From: Streptacidiphilus rugosus AM-16
GTDB lineage: Bacteria > Actinomycetota > Actinomycetes > Streptomycetales > Streptomycetaceae
Assembly (NCBI RefSeq): GCF_000744655.1
Contig: NZ_JQMJ01000003.1
Location: forward strand, 806,001 to 870,000
Direction: 5' to 3'
Length of the DNA: 64,000 nucleotides
Shown here: piece after piece, positions 34,954 to 44,329 of the stretch
Position numbering within the stretch: the stretch's first letter is position 1
Layout of the letters: each line of letters begins with the position of its first letter
Made by a program: the position numbers and the translations under genes
The notes under the pieces: model-generated
What the model saw: only the letters and a program-made list of their open reading frames with translations
The model's database searches: none
What the model was told of the DNA's origin: nothing

Positions 34954-35696
34954 GCGCGGCGGCCGAGGTGGGGGTCGTCCGGGAGGGGATCCCGGACTGG
35001 CTGTTGCCGGTACGCGACGTCGCCGAGTCGGTCGAGCCGCGACAGCTGAGCCGGTTCCTGCCGCCCGCCGAGGGCGGGCGGCGGTCCGCGGTGCTGGTGC
35101 TCTTCGGGGAGCAGCCGGGCCTCGGCCCGGACCTGCTGCTGATCGAGCGCGCCCGACAGCTCCGCTCGCATGCCGGGCAGCCGTCGTTCCCCGGCGGTGC
35201 GCTGGACCCCGAGGACGGCGATCCGAAGGGCGAGGGCCGGATCCGCGCCGCGCTGCGCGAGGCGCGCGAGGAGACCGGACTGGACCCGGCGGGCGTCCAG
35301 GTCTTCGGCGTTCTGCCGGACCTCTACATCCCGGTCAGTGACTTCGTGGTCACGTCGGTGCTCGGCTGGTGGCACTCACCGGTTCCCGTCGGTCCGGTGG
35401 ACGAGGGCGAGGTGGCCGAGGTCTTCCGGGTCCCCGTCGCCGAGCTCGCCGACCCGGCGAACCGCGCCAGGCTCCGGCATCCGAGCGGGTTCCGCGGCCC
35501 GGCCTTCCTTGTCGACGGCCATGTCGTCTGGGGCTTCACGGCAGGCGTCATCGACCGCCTGCTCCATCACGCGGGGTGGGAACAGCCGTGGGACGGCGCC
35601 CGCGAGGTCGAGCTCGGCGACTCCGCCGTCTTCGCCTCGCGCGAGGAGCAGGAACGCGCCCGCGCCCTGATGCGGGGCGGCGGCGAAGGAGCCTGA
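34950..35696 (+). CDS. Nudix hydrolase, CoA-pyrophosphatase type
   Basis: A 248-residue protein with [13 protein letters not shown] followed by [14 protein letters not shown], the Nudix box of the CoA/acyl-CoA pyrophosphatase group, preceded by the [19 protein letters not shown] region typical of these. It would hydrolyse CoA to 3',5'-ADP and phosphopantetheine. The GTG start overlaps the nth stop, a coupling conserved in streptomycetes. The C-terminal GWEQPWD segment is usual for the actinobacterial form. Confidence 0.9.
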   Translation: MSAAAEVGVVREGIPDWLLPVRDVAESVEPRQLSRFLPPAEGGRRSAVLVLFGEQPGLGPDLLLIERARQLRSHAGQPSFPGGALDPEDGDPKGEGRIRAALREAREETGLDPAGVQVFGVLPDLYIPVSDFVVTSVLGWWHSPVPVGPVDEGEVAEVFRVPVAELADPANRARLRHPSGFRGPAFLVDGHVVWGFTAGVIDRLLHHAGWEQPWDGAREVELGDSAVFASREEQERARALMRGGGEGA

Positions 35697-35879
35697 TCCG
35701 CAGGGGCGGCCTCGCCCGGCGGGTGTCCGGAGGTAAGCGTCACGGGGCCACCTCGCGCGGCGGCCCCGGACGGGACGGCTGCGGGCGGCGGCTCGTGCCA
35801 CGCGCCGACGTGTCACGAGTTGTCCACAGGCTGGGGAGGGGGCCTGCGCCCACTCGGGTGGGCGTGGCAAGGTAGCCGG

Positions 35880-37058
35880 GTGAACGTCCTCGATGTCCTG
35901 CTGATCCTGGCCGCCGTCGGATTCGCTGTGAGCGGCTACCGGCAGGGCTTCGTCGTGGGCGTGCTCTCGGTGATCGGCTTCCTCGGCGGCGGGGTCCTGG
36001 CCGTGCAACTGCTGCCGCTGCTGCTCACACACCTCTCCCCGGGCATGGTCTCCTCCGTCGTCGCGGTGGTCGTGGTCATCGTCTTCGCGGCCTTCGGCCA
36101 GGCCTTCACCACCCACTGGGGCTGGAAGCTCCGCGGCCGGATCGGTCGCAGCCGGGCCAGGGTGCCCGACGCGATCGGCGGCGCCCTGGTGAACGTGCTG
36201 GCGATGCTGCTGGTCGCCTGGCTCATAGGCTCGGCCCTGGCCGGCACCTCCCTGCCCACGGTGGCGCACCAGGTCCGCACCTCCAAGGTGCTGAGCAGCG
36301 TGCAGGACGCCCTGCCGGGCGACGCGCCCTCCTGGTTCTCGGACTTCACATCCACCCTGGCCCGCAACGGCTTCCCCCAGGTCTTCGACCCGTTCCAGAA
36401 CGAGCCCATCACGGACGTCCCCGCCCCCGACCCGGCCCTGGCCAACAGTGCCGCGGTGCGGACGGCGCAGAAGAGCATCGTGAAGGTCATCGGCACCGCG
36501 CCCTCCTGCAGCAAGGTCATCGAGGGCACCGGCTTCGTGTACGCGCCGCACCGGGTGATGACCAACGCCCACGTCGTCGGCGGCGTCACCACCCCGACCG
36601 TGCGTCTCGGCGGCCGGACCTTGGACGCGCGGGTCGTCCTCTACGACTGGCAGCGGGACATCGCGGTCCTCGACGTCCCCTCGCTCACCGCCCCGGCGCT
36701 CACCTTCGCCGGAAGCGCGCGCACCGGCGCGGACGCGATCGTCGCCGGCTTCCCCGAGAACGGCCCCTTCAACGTCCAGGCCGCCCGCGTCCGCGGCCGG
36801 ATCCAGGCCAACGGCCCGGACATCTACCACCGCGGCACGGTCAGCCGCGACGTCTACTCGATCCGCTCGACCGTTCGCCAGGGGAACTCGGGTGGCCCGC
36901 TGCTGACCTCCGACGGCGAGGTCTACGGCGTGGTCTTCGCCAAGTCGCTGGACGACGCCCAGACCGGCTACGCCCTCACCGTCGACGAGGTGCGGTCCGA
37001 CGCGGAGCGCGGCGCGAGCCTCACGTCGGGCGTGAACACGCAGTCCTGCGCCCTGTAG
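35880..37058 (+). CDS. MarP-like membrane serine protease (CvpA + trypsin domains)
   Basis: A 392-residue protein: four N-terminal membrane helices of the CvpA type (NVLDVLLILAAVGFAVSGYR to about residue 125), then a chymotrypsin-fold protease with H231 (TNAHVV), D260 (RDIAVLDV) and S337 (GNSGGP). CSKVIEGTG and the final QTQSCAL hold the cysteines that form the disulfide seen in mycobacterial MarP, a periplasmic protease for acid and oxidative stress. GTG start; it is the third gene of the nth-Nudix-protease cluster. Confidence 0.93.
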   Translation: MNVLDVLLILAAVGFAVSGYRQGFVVGVLSVIGFLGGGVLAVQLLPLLLTHLSPGMVSSVVAVVVVIVFAAFGQAFTTHWGWKLRGRIGRSRARVPDAIGGALVNVLAMLLVAWLIGSALAGTSLPTVAHQVRTSKVLSSVQDALPGDAPSWFSDFTSTLARNGFPQVFDPFQNEPITDVPAPDPALANSAAVRTAQKSIVKVIGTAPSCSKVIEGTGFVYAPHRVMTNAHVVGGVTTPTVRLGGRTLDARVVLYDWQRDIAVLDVPSLTAPALTFAGSARTGADAIVAGFPENGPFNVQAARVRGRIQANGPDIYHRGTVSRDVYSIRSTVRQGNSGGPLLTSDGEVYGVVFAKSLDDAQTGYALTVDEVRSDAERGASLTSGVNTQSCAL

Positions 37059-37231
37059 CCCCCCGCCCCGCGCCCGGGGGCCCCAGGCGTGGACGCTCGC
37101 TCCCGGTCTGCGCGCCGTGCTTCCGTGCGCCGCAGTCCTTCGTATGCCGTGGCCTCTCGGCCCGTGCGATCTTCCTGGTACGGTCGGGCCCGATCGTGAG
37201 AACACGTCACTTACCGGGAGGACGACCAGTC

Positions 37232-37930
37232 ATGATGGGCCACTCGCACGCGGTGAGCGGGGCACTGCTCTTCGCGGCCACTTCGCCCTATCTGCCTCCG
37301 CTGGTGATGCACGCTCACCTGAAGCCGCAGGAGATCCTGATGGGCACGGTGCTCTGCGCGGGCGCGGCGCTGCTGCCGGATCTGGATCACCACGACGGGA
37401 CGATCGCGAACTTCCTCGGCCCGATCAGCAAGTTGCTGTGCCGTTTCATCGCCTGGATATCGGGCGGCCACCGCCACGCGACGCACTCCCTCCTGTTCGT
37501 CGCGCTGATGACGGTCGGCACCTGGGCGGGCGTCAGCTACGTCGGGCGCGGCTTCACGCTGGGCATGACGTTCTTCCTGCTGGCGATGGCCGTGCGGGCG
37601 CTCAACCTCTGCCCGCCGGGGCACGGCTTCAACGCCTGGGGCACGGTCGTGGCCATGGCGGCGATCGGCACCGGCGTCATCGCCAAGTTCATTCCCTCGG
37701 CGCCCGGTTGGCTGCCGTACGCGGTGGGCCTCGGCTGCGTGGCGCACCTGCTGGGCGACTCCATCACCAAGATGGGCGCGCCCTGGCTCTGGCCGATCAA
37801 GACCCGCTACGAGATCGAGATCATCAAGAGCAGTGGCAACAAGCTCGAGACGGAGATACTCGTACCGCTGATGGGCGTCGGCACCATCGCCCTGCTCTGG
37901 TTCACCGCGCTCTCACCGCACTCGCTGTAG
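37232..37930 (+). CDS. Membrane-bound metal-dependent hydrolase (YdjM/DUF457 type)
   Basis: A 232-residue membrane protein starting MMGHSHAVSGALLF, with LLPDLDHHDGT and GGHRHATHSLL, the His/Asp motifs of the YdjM family, and about five helices. HLLGDSIT near the C-terminus completes the metal site. Known members affect LexA-regulated stress or lipid hydrolysis; the role here is open. GGGAGG lies 11 bases before the ATG. Monocistronic. Confidence 0.85.
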   Translation: MMGHSHAVSGALLFAATSPYLPPLVMHAHLKPQEILMGTVLCAGAALLPDLDHHDGTIANFLGPISKLLCRFIAWISGGHRHATHSLLFVALMTVGTWAGVSYVGRGFTLGMTFFLLAMAVRALNLCPPGHGFNAWGTVVAMAAIGTGVIAKFIPSAPGWLPYAVGLGCVAHLLGDSITKMGAPWLWPIKTRYEIEIIKSSGNKLETEILVPLMGVGTIALLWFTALSPHSL

Positions 37931-37999
37931 CCGCCGGTCCGGGGGCCGACCGCTCCGCCGCTGCTGCGGCGCGCGGTCGGCGGCCCGGGCCCGCGCCGG

Positions 38000-38245
38000 T
38001 CAGCGCTGGCGCAGCCGGGAGGTCACCCACCTGGCGCGCCGGCCGAGAATGCGGGGGATGCCGACGTGGCCCAGGGGCTCCAGCAGCCCGACGGCCAGGC
38101 CGGCCACCTCTTCGGGGGCGGCCCCGGAGGGAATGCCTGGGGAGCTGGTCACCGCTGTGGTCTGCTGCGAGCGGCGACGGTTTCGGGGCGCGACGGCGCG
38201 ATCGTGCATCCAGCTCATACTGCGAAGGTGCCCGCCCTGGCCCAT
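38000..38245 (-). CDS. Small basic hypothetical protein
   Basis: An 81-residue protein, MGQGGHLRSMSWMHDRAV to RRARWVTSRLRQR. I do not recognise it. GAGG lies six bases before the ATG and third codon positions are strongly GC, so coding is plausible. It is convergent with the metal-dependent hydrolase and has a highly basic C-terminus and a central EEVAGLAVGLLEPLG helix. It could also be a non-coding shadow. Confidence 0.45.
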   Translation of the reverse strand: MGQGGHLRSMSWMHDRAVAPRNRRRSQQTTAVTSSPGIPSGAAPEEVAGLAVGLLEPLGHVGIPRILGRRARWVTSRLRQR

Positions 38246-38320
38246 CGGTAACCTCGAGCACAGGTTCCAATTGGCCTATGCGCGTGGCGTATTTGCCTGC
38301 TGACAGACCGTCGTACCCGG

Positions 38321-39262
38321 TCAGCCGCCGGCCGAGGCGTCCTTCAGCCAGTCCAGCAGCAGACCGGAGAACGCGTCGGGCGCCTCCTCCTGCGGGTAGT
38401 GGCCCACCCCGTCCAGCACCCGCCAGGAGTACGGGGCGTCCACGTAGTCGCCCGAGCCTGCCGCCGTGTCGGCGAGCAGCACCGGGTCGTCCGAACCCTG
38501 CACGTGCAGCGTGGGAACGTGCAGCGTCCGGTTCATGCGCCGGGAGAACTGCAGACCGTCGGGACGGCCCATGGAGCGCATCAGCCAGCGGTAGGGCTCG
38601 ATCGAGCAGTGCCGGGTGTTGGAGAGCTGCATCGCCTGGCGGTAGGTGCGCAGGTCCGCCTCGTCCGGCTGGTGCCGCGGGGAGGTCCAGGCCCGCAGGT
38701 ACTCCGCCACCAGCGCGGAGTCGTCCGCCGCCAGCTGCCGCTCGGGCACCCAGGGCCGCTGGAACCCGAGCAGGTGCTCCGCCGCGACGATCTGCCGCCG
38801 GTCGGTCAGCAGCGAGCGCCGGAACCGGCGCGGGTGGGCGCTGGAGACCACCGCGAGCCGCCGGACGAGGGCCGGCCGCATGGCCGCCGCCGTCCAGGCG
38901 AGGAAGCCGCCCCAGTCGTGCCCCACCACGGTCGCGTCGTGCGCGCCGAGGGAGCGGATCACGCCGGTGAGGTCCAGCGCCATGTTCGACGGGTCGTAGC
39001 CGCGAGGGGTCCGGTCGCTGCCGCCGACGCCGCGCAGGTCGACCGCGACGGCGCGGTAGCCGGCCCCCGCCAGGGCGGTCAGCTGGTGCCGCCAGGTCCA
39101 CCAGAACTGCGGCCAGCCGTGCACCAGCAGCACCAGGGGGCCCTCGCCGAGCTCGGCGATGTGGAAGCGCGCGCCGTTGGCGGCGACGTCACGGTGCGTC
39201 CAGGGGCCCTCGATGCGGGGATCGAAGGCTTCGCTGCTGGAGGTGGCGGGATCGAAGGCCAT
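38321..39262 (-). CDS. Alpha/beta hydrolase, epoxide-hydrolase-like
   Basis: A 313-residue alpha/beta-fold enzyme: oxyanion motif VHGWPQFWWTW, nucleophile Asp in VVGHDWGGFLAW, acid in GSDDPVL and catalytic His in VGHYPQEEAP. Asp instead of Ser at the nucleophile elbow, with the HGWP motif, points to epoxide hydrolase or haloalkane dehalogenase chemistry. Start ATG at 39262 is well supported by the homologous GPWTHRDVAANGARFH segment. Monocistronic; substrate unknown. Confidence 0.9.
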   Translation of the reverse strand: MAFDPATSSSEAFDPRIEGPWTHRDVAANGARFHIAELGEGPLVLLVHGWPQFWWTWRHQLTALAGAGYRAVAVDLRGVGGSDRTPRGYDPSNMALDLTGVIRSLGAHDATVVGHDWGGFLAWTAAAMRPALVRRLAVVSSAHPRRFRRSLLTDRRQIVAAEHLLGFQRPWVPERQLAADDSALVAEYLRAWTSPRHQPDEADLRTYRQAMQLSNTRHCSIEPYRWLMRSMGRPDGLQFSRRMNRTLHVPTLHVQGSDDPVLLADTAAGSGDYVDAPYSWRVLDGVGHYPQEEAPDAFSGLLLDWLKDASAGG

Positions 39263-39418
39263 GGGGAGAGGGTGTCACACCCGCGGCCCTCGACGGGGCA
39301 GCGGCTCGGACCGTAGGGGGCCCTCCTGCGACCCCCGGGCGGTCGGTCCGGCGCTCGGTCAGGCGGTCGGCCAGGCCGTCGGTCCGGCGGTCGTGCGGCC
39401 GAAGCTGTCGGACCAGCC

Positions 39419-39865
39419 CTAGCGGGTGAGCACCTTGTGGCCCTCGGGGGTGGTGATCGGGGCCGGGCGCGGCTTGGCCGTCTTGAGCACGTCCACGGTC
39501 GCCTTGGTCGAGGCGATGGTCCGCTCCGGCGGCGAGAGCTTCTTGAAGAACCGCACGGCGAGCAGGGCCGCGATGACCGCGATGAGGACGAAGGCCCCGC
39601 CGACGATCAGGAAGCACCAGGCCAGGCCGAGGCCGGTGGCGTGCAGCCCGTAGGCGGCGGCGAAGCTGAACATCGGGATCGACGCCAGGGCGATGACCGC
39701 CGCGACGGCGCCGGCGGTGCCACCCATCGCGCCGCGGGTGACGTCCTTCTTGATCTCCTGCTTGGCCAGCGCGATCTCGTCGTGCACCAGAGCCGAAAGG
39801 TCCGCGGTCGCCGAGGCGAACAGCTGACCCACCGTACGCTCGGTCCCGGTCTCGGGAGCGACCAT
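39419..39865 (-). CDS. Phage holin family (Phage_holin_3_6) membrane protein
   Basis: A 148-residue protein with an N-terminal amphipathic region (GQLFASATADLSALVHDEIALAKQE), two membrane helices (GAVAAVIALASIPMFSFAAA and FLIVGGAFVLIAVIAALLA) and a basic tail. This matches the actinobacterial holin-superfamily membrane proteins, which are chromosomal and not proof of a prophage. The ATG at 39865 has GAGGAG at good spacing, so the start five codons upstream is rejected. It lies upstream of, and parallel to, the hydrolase. Confidence 0.85.
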   Translation of the reverse strand: MVAPETGTERTVGQLFASATADLSALVHDEIALAKQEIKKDVTRGAMGGTAGAVAAVIALASIPMFSFAAAYGLHATGLGLAWCFLIVGGAFVLIAVIAALLAVRFFKKLSPPERTIASTKATVDVLKTAKPRPAPITTPEGHKVLTR

Positions 39866-39947
39866 CTCGCGTCTCCTCATCCTGTGACGTGCTGGCTGTT
39901 GCTCTATCAGATCATGCCGCTACTCGACGGTACGTCACCACCGGACA

Positions 39948-41207
39948 CTACGCCGTCTCCGCGTCCTCTTCGTCACACAACCGCTGGTACTTCCTGTTGC
40001 GCCGACGCAGCAGCAGGGTGGCCGCCACCGCACAGAGCAACGAGCCGACCAGTACGGCCGCCTTGGACCGTTCGACCAGTTCGAGGTCGTCGGGGAAGGC
40101 CAGCCCGGCGATGAGCAGCGACACGGTGAATCCGATGCCGGACAGGACCGACACCGAGAACAGGTCGGCCCACTCCAGCTCCGGGTTGAGCTCCGCGCGA
40201 GTGAACCTGGCGGTCAGCCAGGTACCGCCGAAGACACCGAAGCTCTTGCCCAGGACCAGACCGAGCACCACGCCCAGCGGGGCCGCCTCGGTGAAGACCT
40301 GGCCGATCGCCTCGGGGCTGATCGACACACCCGCGGAGAACAGGGCGAAGACGGGGACGCAGAAGCCGGCCGAGAACGGTCGCACCAGGTGCTCGATGTG
40401 CTCGCCGGGAGAGTGCTCCTCGCCCGGGTCCTTGGTGACCCGCAGCATCAGGCCCATGGCCACACCCTCCACGGTGGCGTGGACGCCGCTCTCGTGCATC
40501 AGCGCCCAGATCACGAGCGCCAGCGGCACGTAGAGGTACCAGCCGTGCACCCGGGCCCGGTTCAGGAGGTAGAAGACCCCGAGGCCGAGCAGGGCCAGGC
40601 CCAACGCCCACAGCTTGACGCCGCTGCTGTAGAAGATCGCGATGATCAGGATCGCGATGAGGTCGTCGACCACGGCGAGGGTGAGCAGGAACGCACGCAG
40701 CGCGGACGGGAGATGTGAACCGACCACGGCCAGCACGCCGAGCGCGAAGGCGATGTCGGTGGCGGTGGGAATGGCCCACCCGCCGGGGTGGCCGCCGGGC
40801 GCGCTGTTGACGAGCGCATAGATGACCGCGGGCAGCGCCACTCCGCAGACTGCGGCGACAACGGGCAGCGCGGCCGTGCGCGGGTCGCGCAGCTCGCCCA
40901 CCACCAGCTCACGCTTGAGCTCGATCCCGGCGACGAAGAAGAAGACCGCGAGCAGTCCGTCCTGGGCCCAGGCCTCCAGGGGAAGGTTCAGGTGGAGTGG
41001 CGTGCTGGGCCCGATGGTGAACTCGACGACCGTCTCGTAGGAGTGCGGCCAGACGTTCGCCCAGACGAGTGCCACGAGGGCGGCGGCAAGGAGCAGGACG
41101 CCGCCGACGGTCTCCGCTCGCAGCGCGTCGGCGATGAAAGCGCGTTCCGGCAGGGGCAGCCGGGCCAGGAACTGGCGGCGCGGCGGCGGCGTCGGGGCGC
41201 TGCTCAC
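39948..41207 (-). CDS. nhaA: Na+/H+ antiporter NhaA
   Basis: A 419-residue antiporter with 11-12 helices. The paired aspartates of the ion site are in LAVVDDLIAILIIAIFY, with TATDIAFALG in helix 4, both diagnostic of NhaA. GGVLLLAAALVALVWAN is helix 1 and ELKRELVVGELRDPRTA the loop after helix 2. The GTG at 41207, with GAGG upstream, is preferred over starts that lie inside an inverted repeat. It expels Na+ in exchange for protons and helps pH and salt balance. Confidence 0.93.
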   Translation of the reverse strand: MSSAPTPPPRRQFLARLPLPERAFIADALRAETVGGVLLLAAALVALVWANVWPHSYETVVEFTIGPSTPLHLNLPLEAWAQDGLLAVFFFVAGIELKRELVVGELRDPRTAALPVVAAVCGVALPAVIYALVNSAPGGHPGGWAIPTATDIAFALGVLAVVGSHLPSALRAFLLTLAVVDDLIAILIIAIFYSSGVKLWALGLALLGLGVFYLLNRARVHGWYLYVPLALVIWALMHESGVHATVEGVAMGLMLRVTKDPGEEHSPGEHIEHLVRPFSAGFCVPVFALFSAGVSISPEAIGQVFTEAAPLGVVLGLVLGKSFGVFGGTWLTARFTRAELNPELEWADLFSVSVLSGIGFTVSLLIAGLAFPDDLELVERSKAAVLVGSLLCAVAATLLLRRRNRKYQRLCDEEDAETA

Positions 41208-41222
41208 TCGGGCATACCTCGC

Positions 41223-41271
41223 TTCTGTCGCATACATCCGTTTTGGCACATGCTACGGAAATGCGACAGAA
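41223..41271. promoter_or_regulatory. 11-bp inverted repeat upstream of nhaA
   Basis: TTCTGTCGCAT (41223-41233) and ATGCGACAGAA (41261-41271) are perfect complements separated by 27 bp, just upstream of the nhaA GTG. The spacing of about 38 bp between arm centres fits two sites for a dimeric regulator, or a looped mRNA leader. Confidence 0.6.
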
Positions 41272-41342
41272 GGGTGGAGCGTCCCCCGCCGTGGGCCGGC
41301 AGGAGACGCTCCGGGGACCCGGTCCGATCGGAGCGCTGCGGC

Positions 41343-43301
41343 TCAGTCCTCGCTGGGGGCGGAGGGGAGCTTGCTCTGGATCAGGTCCATCACCGTGGAG
41401 TCCGCCAGGGTGGTGACGTCGCCGACGGCCCGGTTCTCCGCCACGTCGCGGAGCAGGCGCCGCATGATCTTGCCGGAGCGGGTCTTGGGCAGCTCGCTGA
41501 CCGTCAGGATCCGCTTGGGCTTGGCGATCGGGCCCAGCACCTTGGCCACGTGGTCGCGCAGCTCGGCCGTCAGCTCGTCGCTGTCTTGGGCGGTGCCGCG
41601 CAGGATGACGAACGCGACGATGGCCTGACCGGTGGTGGCGTCGGTGGCGCCGACCACGGCGGCCTCGGCGACCTGCGGGTGCGAGACCAGCGCGGACTCG
41701 ACCTCGGTGGTGGAGATGTTGTGGCCGGAGACCAGCATGACGTCGTCCACGCGGCCCAGGAGCCAGATGTCGCCGTCGTCGTCCTTCTTGGCGCCGTCGC
41801 CGGCGAAGTAGCGGCCCTCGAAGCGGGACCAGTACGTGTCGATGTAGCGCTGGTCGTCGCCCCAGATGGTGCGCAGCATCGACGGCCACGGCTCGGTCAG
41901 CACCAGGTAGCCGCCGGAGCCGTCGGGGACCTCGTGCGCCTCGTCGTCGACCACGGTCGCCGCGATGCCGGGCAGGGCGACCTGGGCGGAGCCGGGCTTG
42001 GTCTCCGTGACGCCGGGCAGCGGGCTGATCATGATGGCGCCGGTCTCGGTCTGCCACCAGGTGTCCACGATCGGGGTGCGGCTGCCGCCGATGTGCTCGC
42101 GGTACCAGACCCACGCCTCGGGGTTGATCGGCTCGCCCACGCTGCCCAGCAGGCGCAGCGAGGACAGGTCGAACTTCGCGGGGATGTCGTCGCCCCACTT
42201 CATGAAGGTGCGGATCGCCGTGGGGGCGGTGTAGAGGATCGTGACGCCGTACTTCTGCACGATCTCCCAGAACCGGCCCTGGTGCGGGGTGTCCGGGGTG
42301 CCCTCGTACATGACCTGCGTGGCGCCGTTGGAGAGCGGCCCGTAGACGATGTACGAGTGGCCGGTGACCCAGCCGATGTCGGCGGTGCACCAGTAGACGT
42401 CGGTCTCCGGCTTGAGGTCGAAGACCGCGTTGTGCGTGTAGCTGGCCTGCGTCAGGTAGCCGCCGGTGGTGTGCAGGATGCCCTTGGGCTTACCCGTGGT
42501 GCCCGAGGTGTAGAGGATGAACAGCGGGTGCTCGGCCGCGTGCGCCTCGGGGGCGTGCTCGGTCGACTGACGCGCCGTGATCTCGTCCCACCACACGTCG
42601 CGGCCCTCGGTCCAGGCCGTCTCCTGCCCGGTGCGACGGACCACCAGGACGTGCTCGACCTGCGGGCACTGGGTCAGCGCCTCGTCGATGGCCGGCTTGA
42701 GTGCGGTCGCCTTGCCGCGGCGGTAGCCGCCGTCGGCGGTGATGACGAGCTTGGCGTCCGCGTCCTGGACCCGGGAGGCCACCGCGTCGGCCGAGAAGCC
42801 GCCGAAGACCACCGAGTGCGGGGCACCGATCCGGGCGCAGGCCAGCATCGCGACCACGGCCTCGGGCACCATCGGCAGGTAGATGGCGACCCGGTCGCCC
42901 TTGGCGACGCCGAGCTCCAGCAGCGCGTTGGCGGCCTGGGAGACCTCGTCCTTCAGTTGGGCGTAGGTGATCGCGCGGGAGTCGCCGGGCTCGCCCTCGA
43001 AGTGGATCGCGACCCGGTCGCCGAGGCCCGCCTCGACGTGGCGGTCCACGCAGTTGTAGGCGACGTTGAGCTCGCCGTCGGCGAACCACTTGGCGAAGGG
43101 CGGGTTGGACCAGTCCAGCGTCTCGGTGGGCTCCGTGGCCCAGTTCAGCCGCCGGGCCTGCGCGGCCCAGAACGCCAGGCGGTCGGCCTTGGCCTCCGCG
43201 TACGCGTCGGCGGTGACATTCGCGGCTGCGGCGAGCGCTGCGGGCGGGGCGAACCGCCGCTCCTCCTTCAGCAGGTTCGCCAGGCTCTCATTGCTGCTCA
43301 A
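41343..43301 (-). CDS. acs: Acetyl-CoA synthetase
   Basis: A 652-residue AMP-forming ligase making acetyl-CoA from acetate. The P-loop is LYTSGTTGKPKG, with VDTWWQTETGAIM for acetate binding, and the hinge and C-terminal lysine motif TRSGKIMRRLLR, whose Lys is normally controlled by acetylation. The TTG at 43301 is chosen because GAGGAG lies seven bases upstream; the in-frame ATGs before it lack ribosome sites. Conserved neighbour of the bldG region. Central acetate use; monocistronic. Confidence 0.95.
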   Translation of the reverse strand: MSSNESLANLLKEERRFAPPAALAAAANVTADAYAEAKADRLAFWAAQARRLNWATEPTETLDWSNPPFAKWFADGELNVAYNCVDRHVEAGLGDRVAIHFEGEPGDSRAITYAQLKDEVSQAANALLELGVAKGDRVAIYLPMVPEAVVAMLACARIGAPHSVVFGGFSADAVASRVQDADAKLVITADGGYRRGKATALKPAIDEALTQCPQVEHVLVVRRTGQETAWTEGRDVWWDEITARQSTEHAPEAHAAEHPLFILYTSGTTGKPKGILHTTGGYLTQASYTHNAVFDLKPETDVYWCTADIGWVTGHSYIVYGPLSNGATQVMYEGTPDTPHQGRFWEIVQKYGVTILYTAPTAIRTFMKWGDDIPAKFDLSSLRLLGSVGEPINPEAWVWYREHIGGSRTPIVDTWWQTETGAIMISPLPGVTETKPGSAQVALPGIAATVVDDEAHEVPDGSGGYLVLTEPWPSMLRTIWGDDQRYIDTYWSRFEGRYFAGDGAKKDDDGDIWLLGRVDDVMLVSGHNISTTEVESALVSHPQVAEAAVVGATDATTGQAIVAFVILRGTAQDSDELTAELRDHVAKVLGPIAKPKRILTVSELPKTRSGKIMRRLLRDVAENRAVGDVTTLADSTVMDLIQSKLPSAPSED

Positions 43302-43425
43302 CGCAACACTCCTCATCGATTTCATCCCGGTACCGTGAGATAGCTCACCAGGTCAATGGGGGTGCTGACAAGGCCCTGGCCCAAATTGGTGTAGACCTTT
43401 GGACACCTGGAGGGCACTCTCCGGC

Positions 43426-44184
43426 TCAGGCCGCGGTGCCCACCTGCGGTCGTACCGGCAGGAACGCCTGGTTGCCCGCCGACCACACGTAGCTCTGCGC
43501 CGTCGTGAGCTCGAAGTACAGCCCGGTCAACCGGACTGCTCCGGCGTCAGCCTTGCGGGCGACACTCGGATGCGCCCGGAGGTTGTCCAACTGCTGGACC
43601 ACGTTGGTCAGGCAGAGCCGCTCCAGCGGGTCGGTCGACGGCGGCCGGCCATGGAAGCGGGCGGGGGTGTGGCGCACCCGGTGCAGGGAGTCCTGGCCGT
43701 GGCGCAGCCAGCGGGTCAGCGGCGTCCCTGCCCGGCCGTCGCGACGGTGGGCCCCGTGGAGCAGCGACTGCATGGCGCCGCAGCCGGAGTGTCCGCAGAC
43801 GGTGATCGAGCGGACGTTCAGGACGTCCACCGCGTACTCGACGGCGGCGAAGACGCTGTCGTCGGCAGCGGGCGGGACGAGGTTGCCGATGTTGCGGACC
43901 GTGAACAGCTCGCCGGGGCCGCTGTTGGTGATCACATTGGGCACCATGCGCGAGTCGGCGCAGGTGATGAAGAGCTGGTCCGGTGACTGGCCCTCCCGGG
44001 CCAGCCGCGCCAGCTCGGGACGGAGCAGGGGCGCGGTGTGTCGCTGGAAGTCCCGGACGCCCGTGAGGGCGTCCGGCGACTGGGGCCGCGACTGCGGCCG
44101 TGGCCGCGACAGGGACTGCGTCGCGGACGGCGGCTGGGGCTGTGGGGACAGCGGACTGGTCTCGGTGCTCGGCGTGCTGTGCAT
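43426..44184 (-). CDS. Beta-class carbonic anhydrase
   Basis: A 252-residue enzyme for CO2/bicarbonate exchange. Zinc ligands C75, H132 and C135 and the D77-R79 dyad are visible in ITCADSRM and VCGHSGCGAM. The first 40 residues are Ser/Pro-rich and disordered. Cytoplasmic: no membrane helices, so not a SulP fusion. The ATG at 44184 follows GGAG; a longer frame runs upstream but lacks coding character. Between acs and a CooC-like ATPase. Confidence 0.92.
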   Translation of the reverse strand: MHSTPSTETSPLSPQPQPPSATQSLSRPRPQSRPQSPDALTGVRDFQRHTAPLLRPELARLAREGQSPDQLFITCADSRMVPNVITNSGPGELFTVRNIGNLVPPAADDSVFAAVEYAVDVLNVRSITVCGHSGCGAMQSLLHGAHRRDGRAGTPLTRWLRHGQDSLHRVRHTPARFHGRPPSTDPLERLCLTNVVQQLDNLRAHPSVARKADAGAVRLTGLYFELTTAQSYVWSAGNQAFLPVRPQVGTAA

Positions 44185-44329
44185 GGGTCGCGTCTCCTGT
44201 GGGGTAGGACGGCGCGGCGGGTGTGCCACGAATGAGCCAAGAATCGGTAAATGAAGAGTAATGAGTTCTTTACCGTCCGGGCAGTTCCAGCTGCCCAAGT
44301 TCACCCGTGCGAGTCATGGCCGTTCCTGC

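Noticed and set aside
39419-39865. Prophage indicated by the holin-like gene
   Set aside because: This holin family is chromosomal in actinobacteria, and no other phage gene is near.
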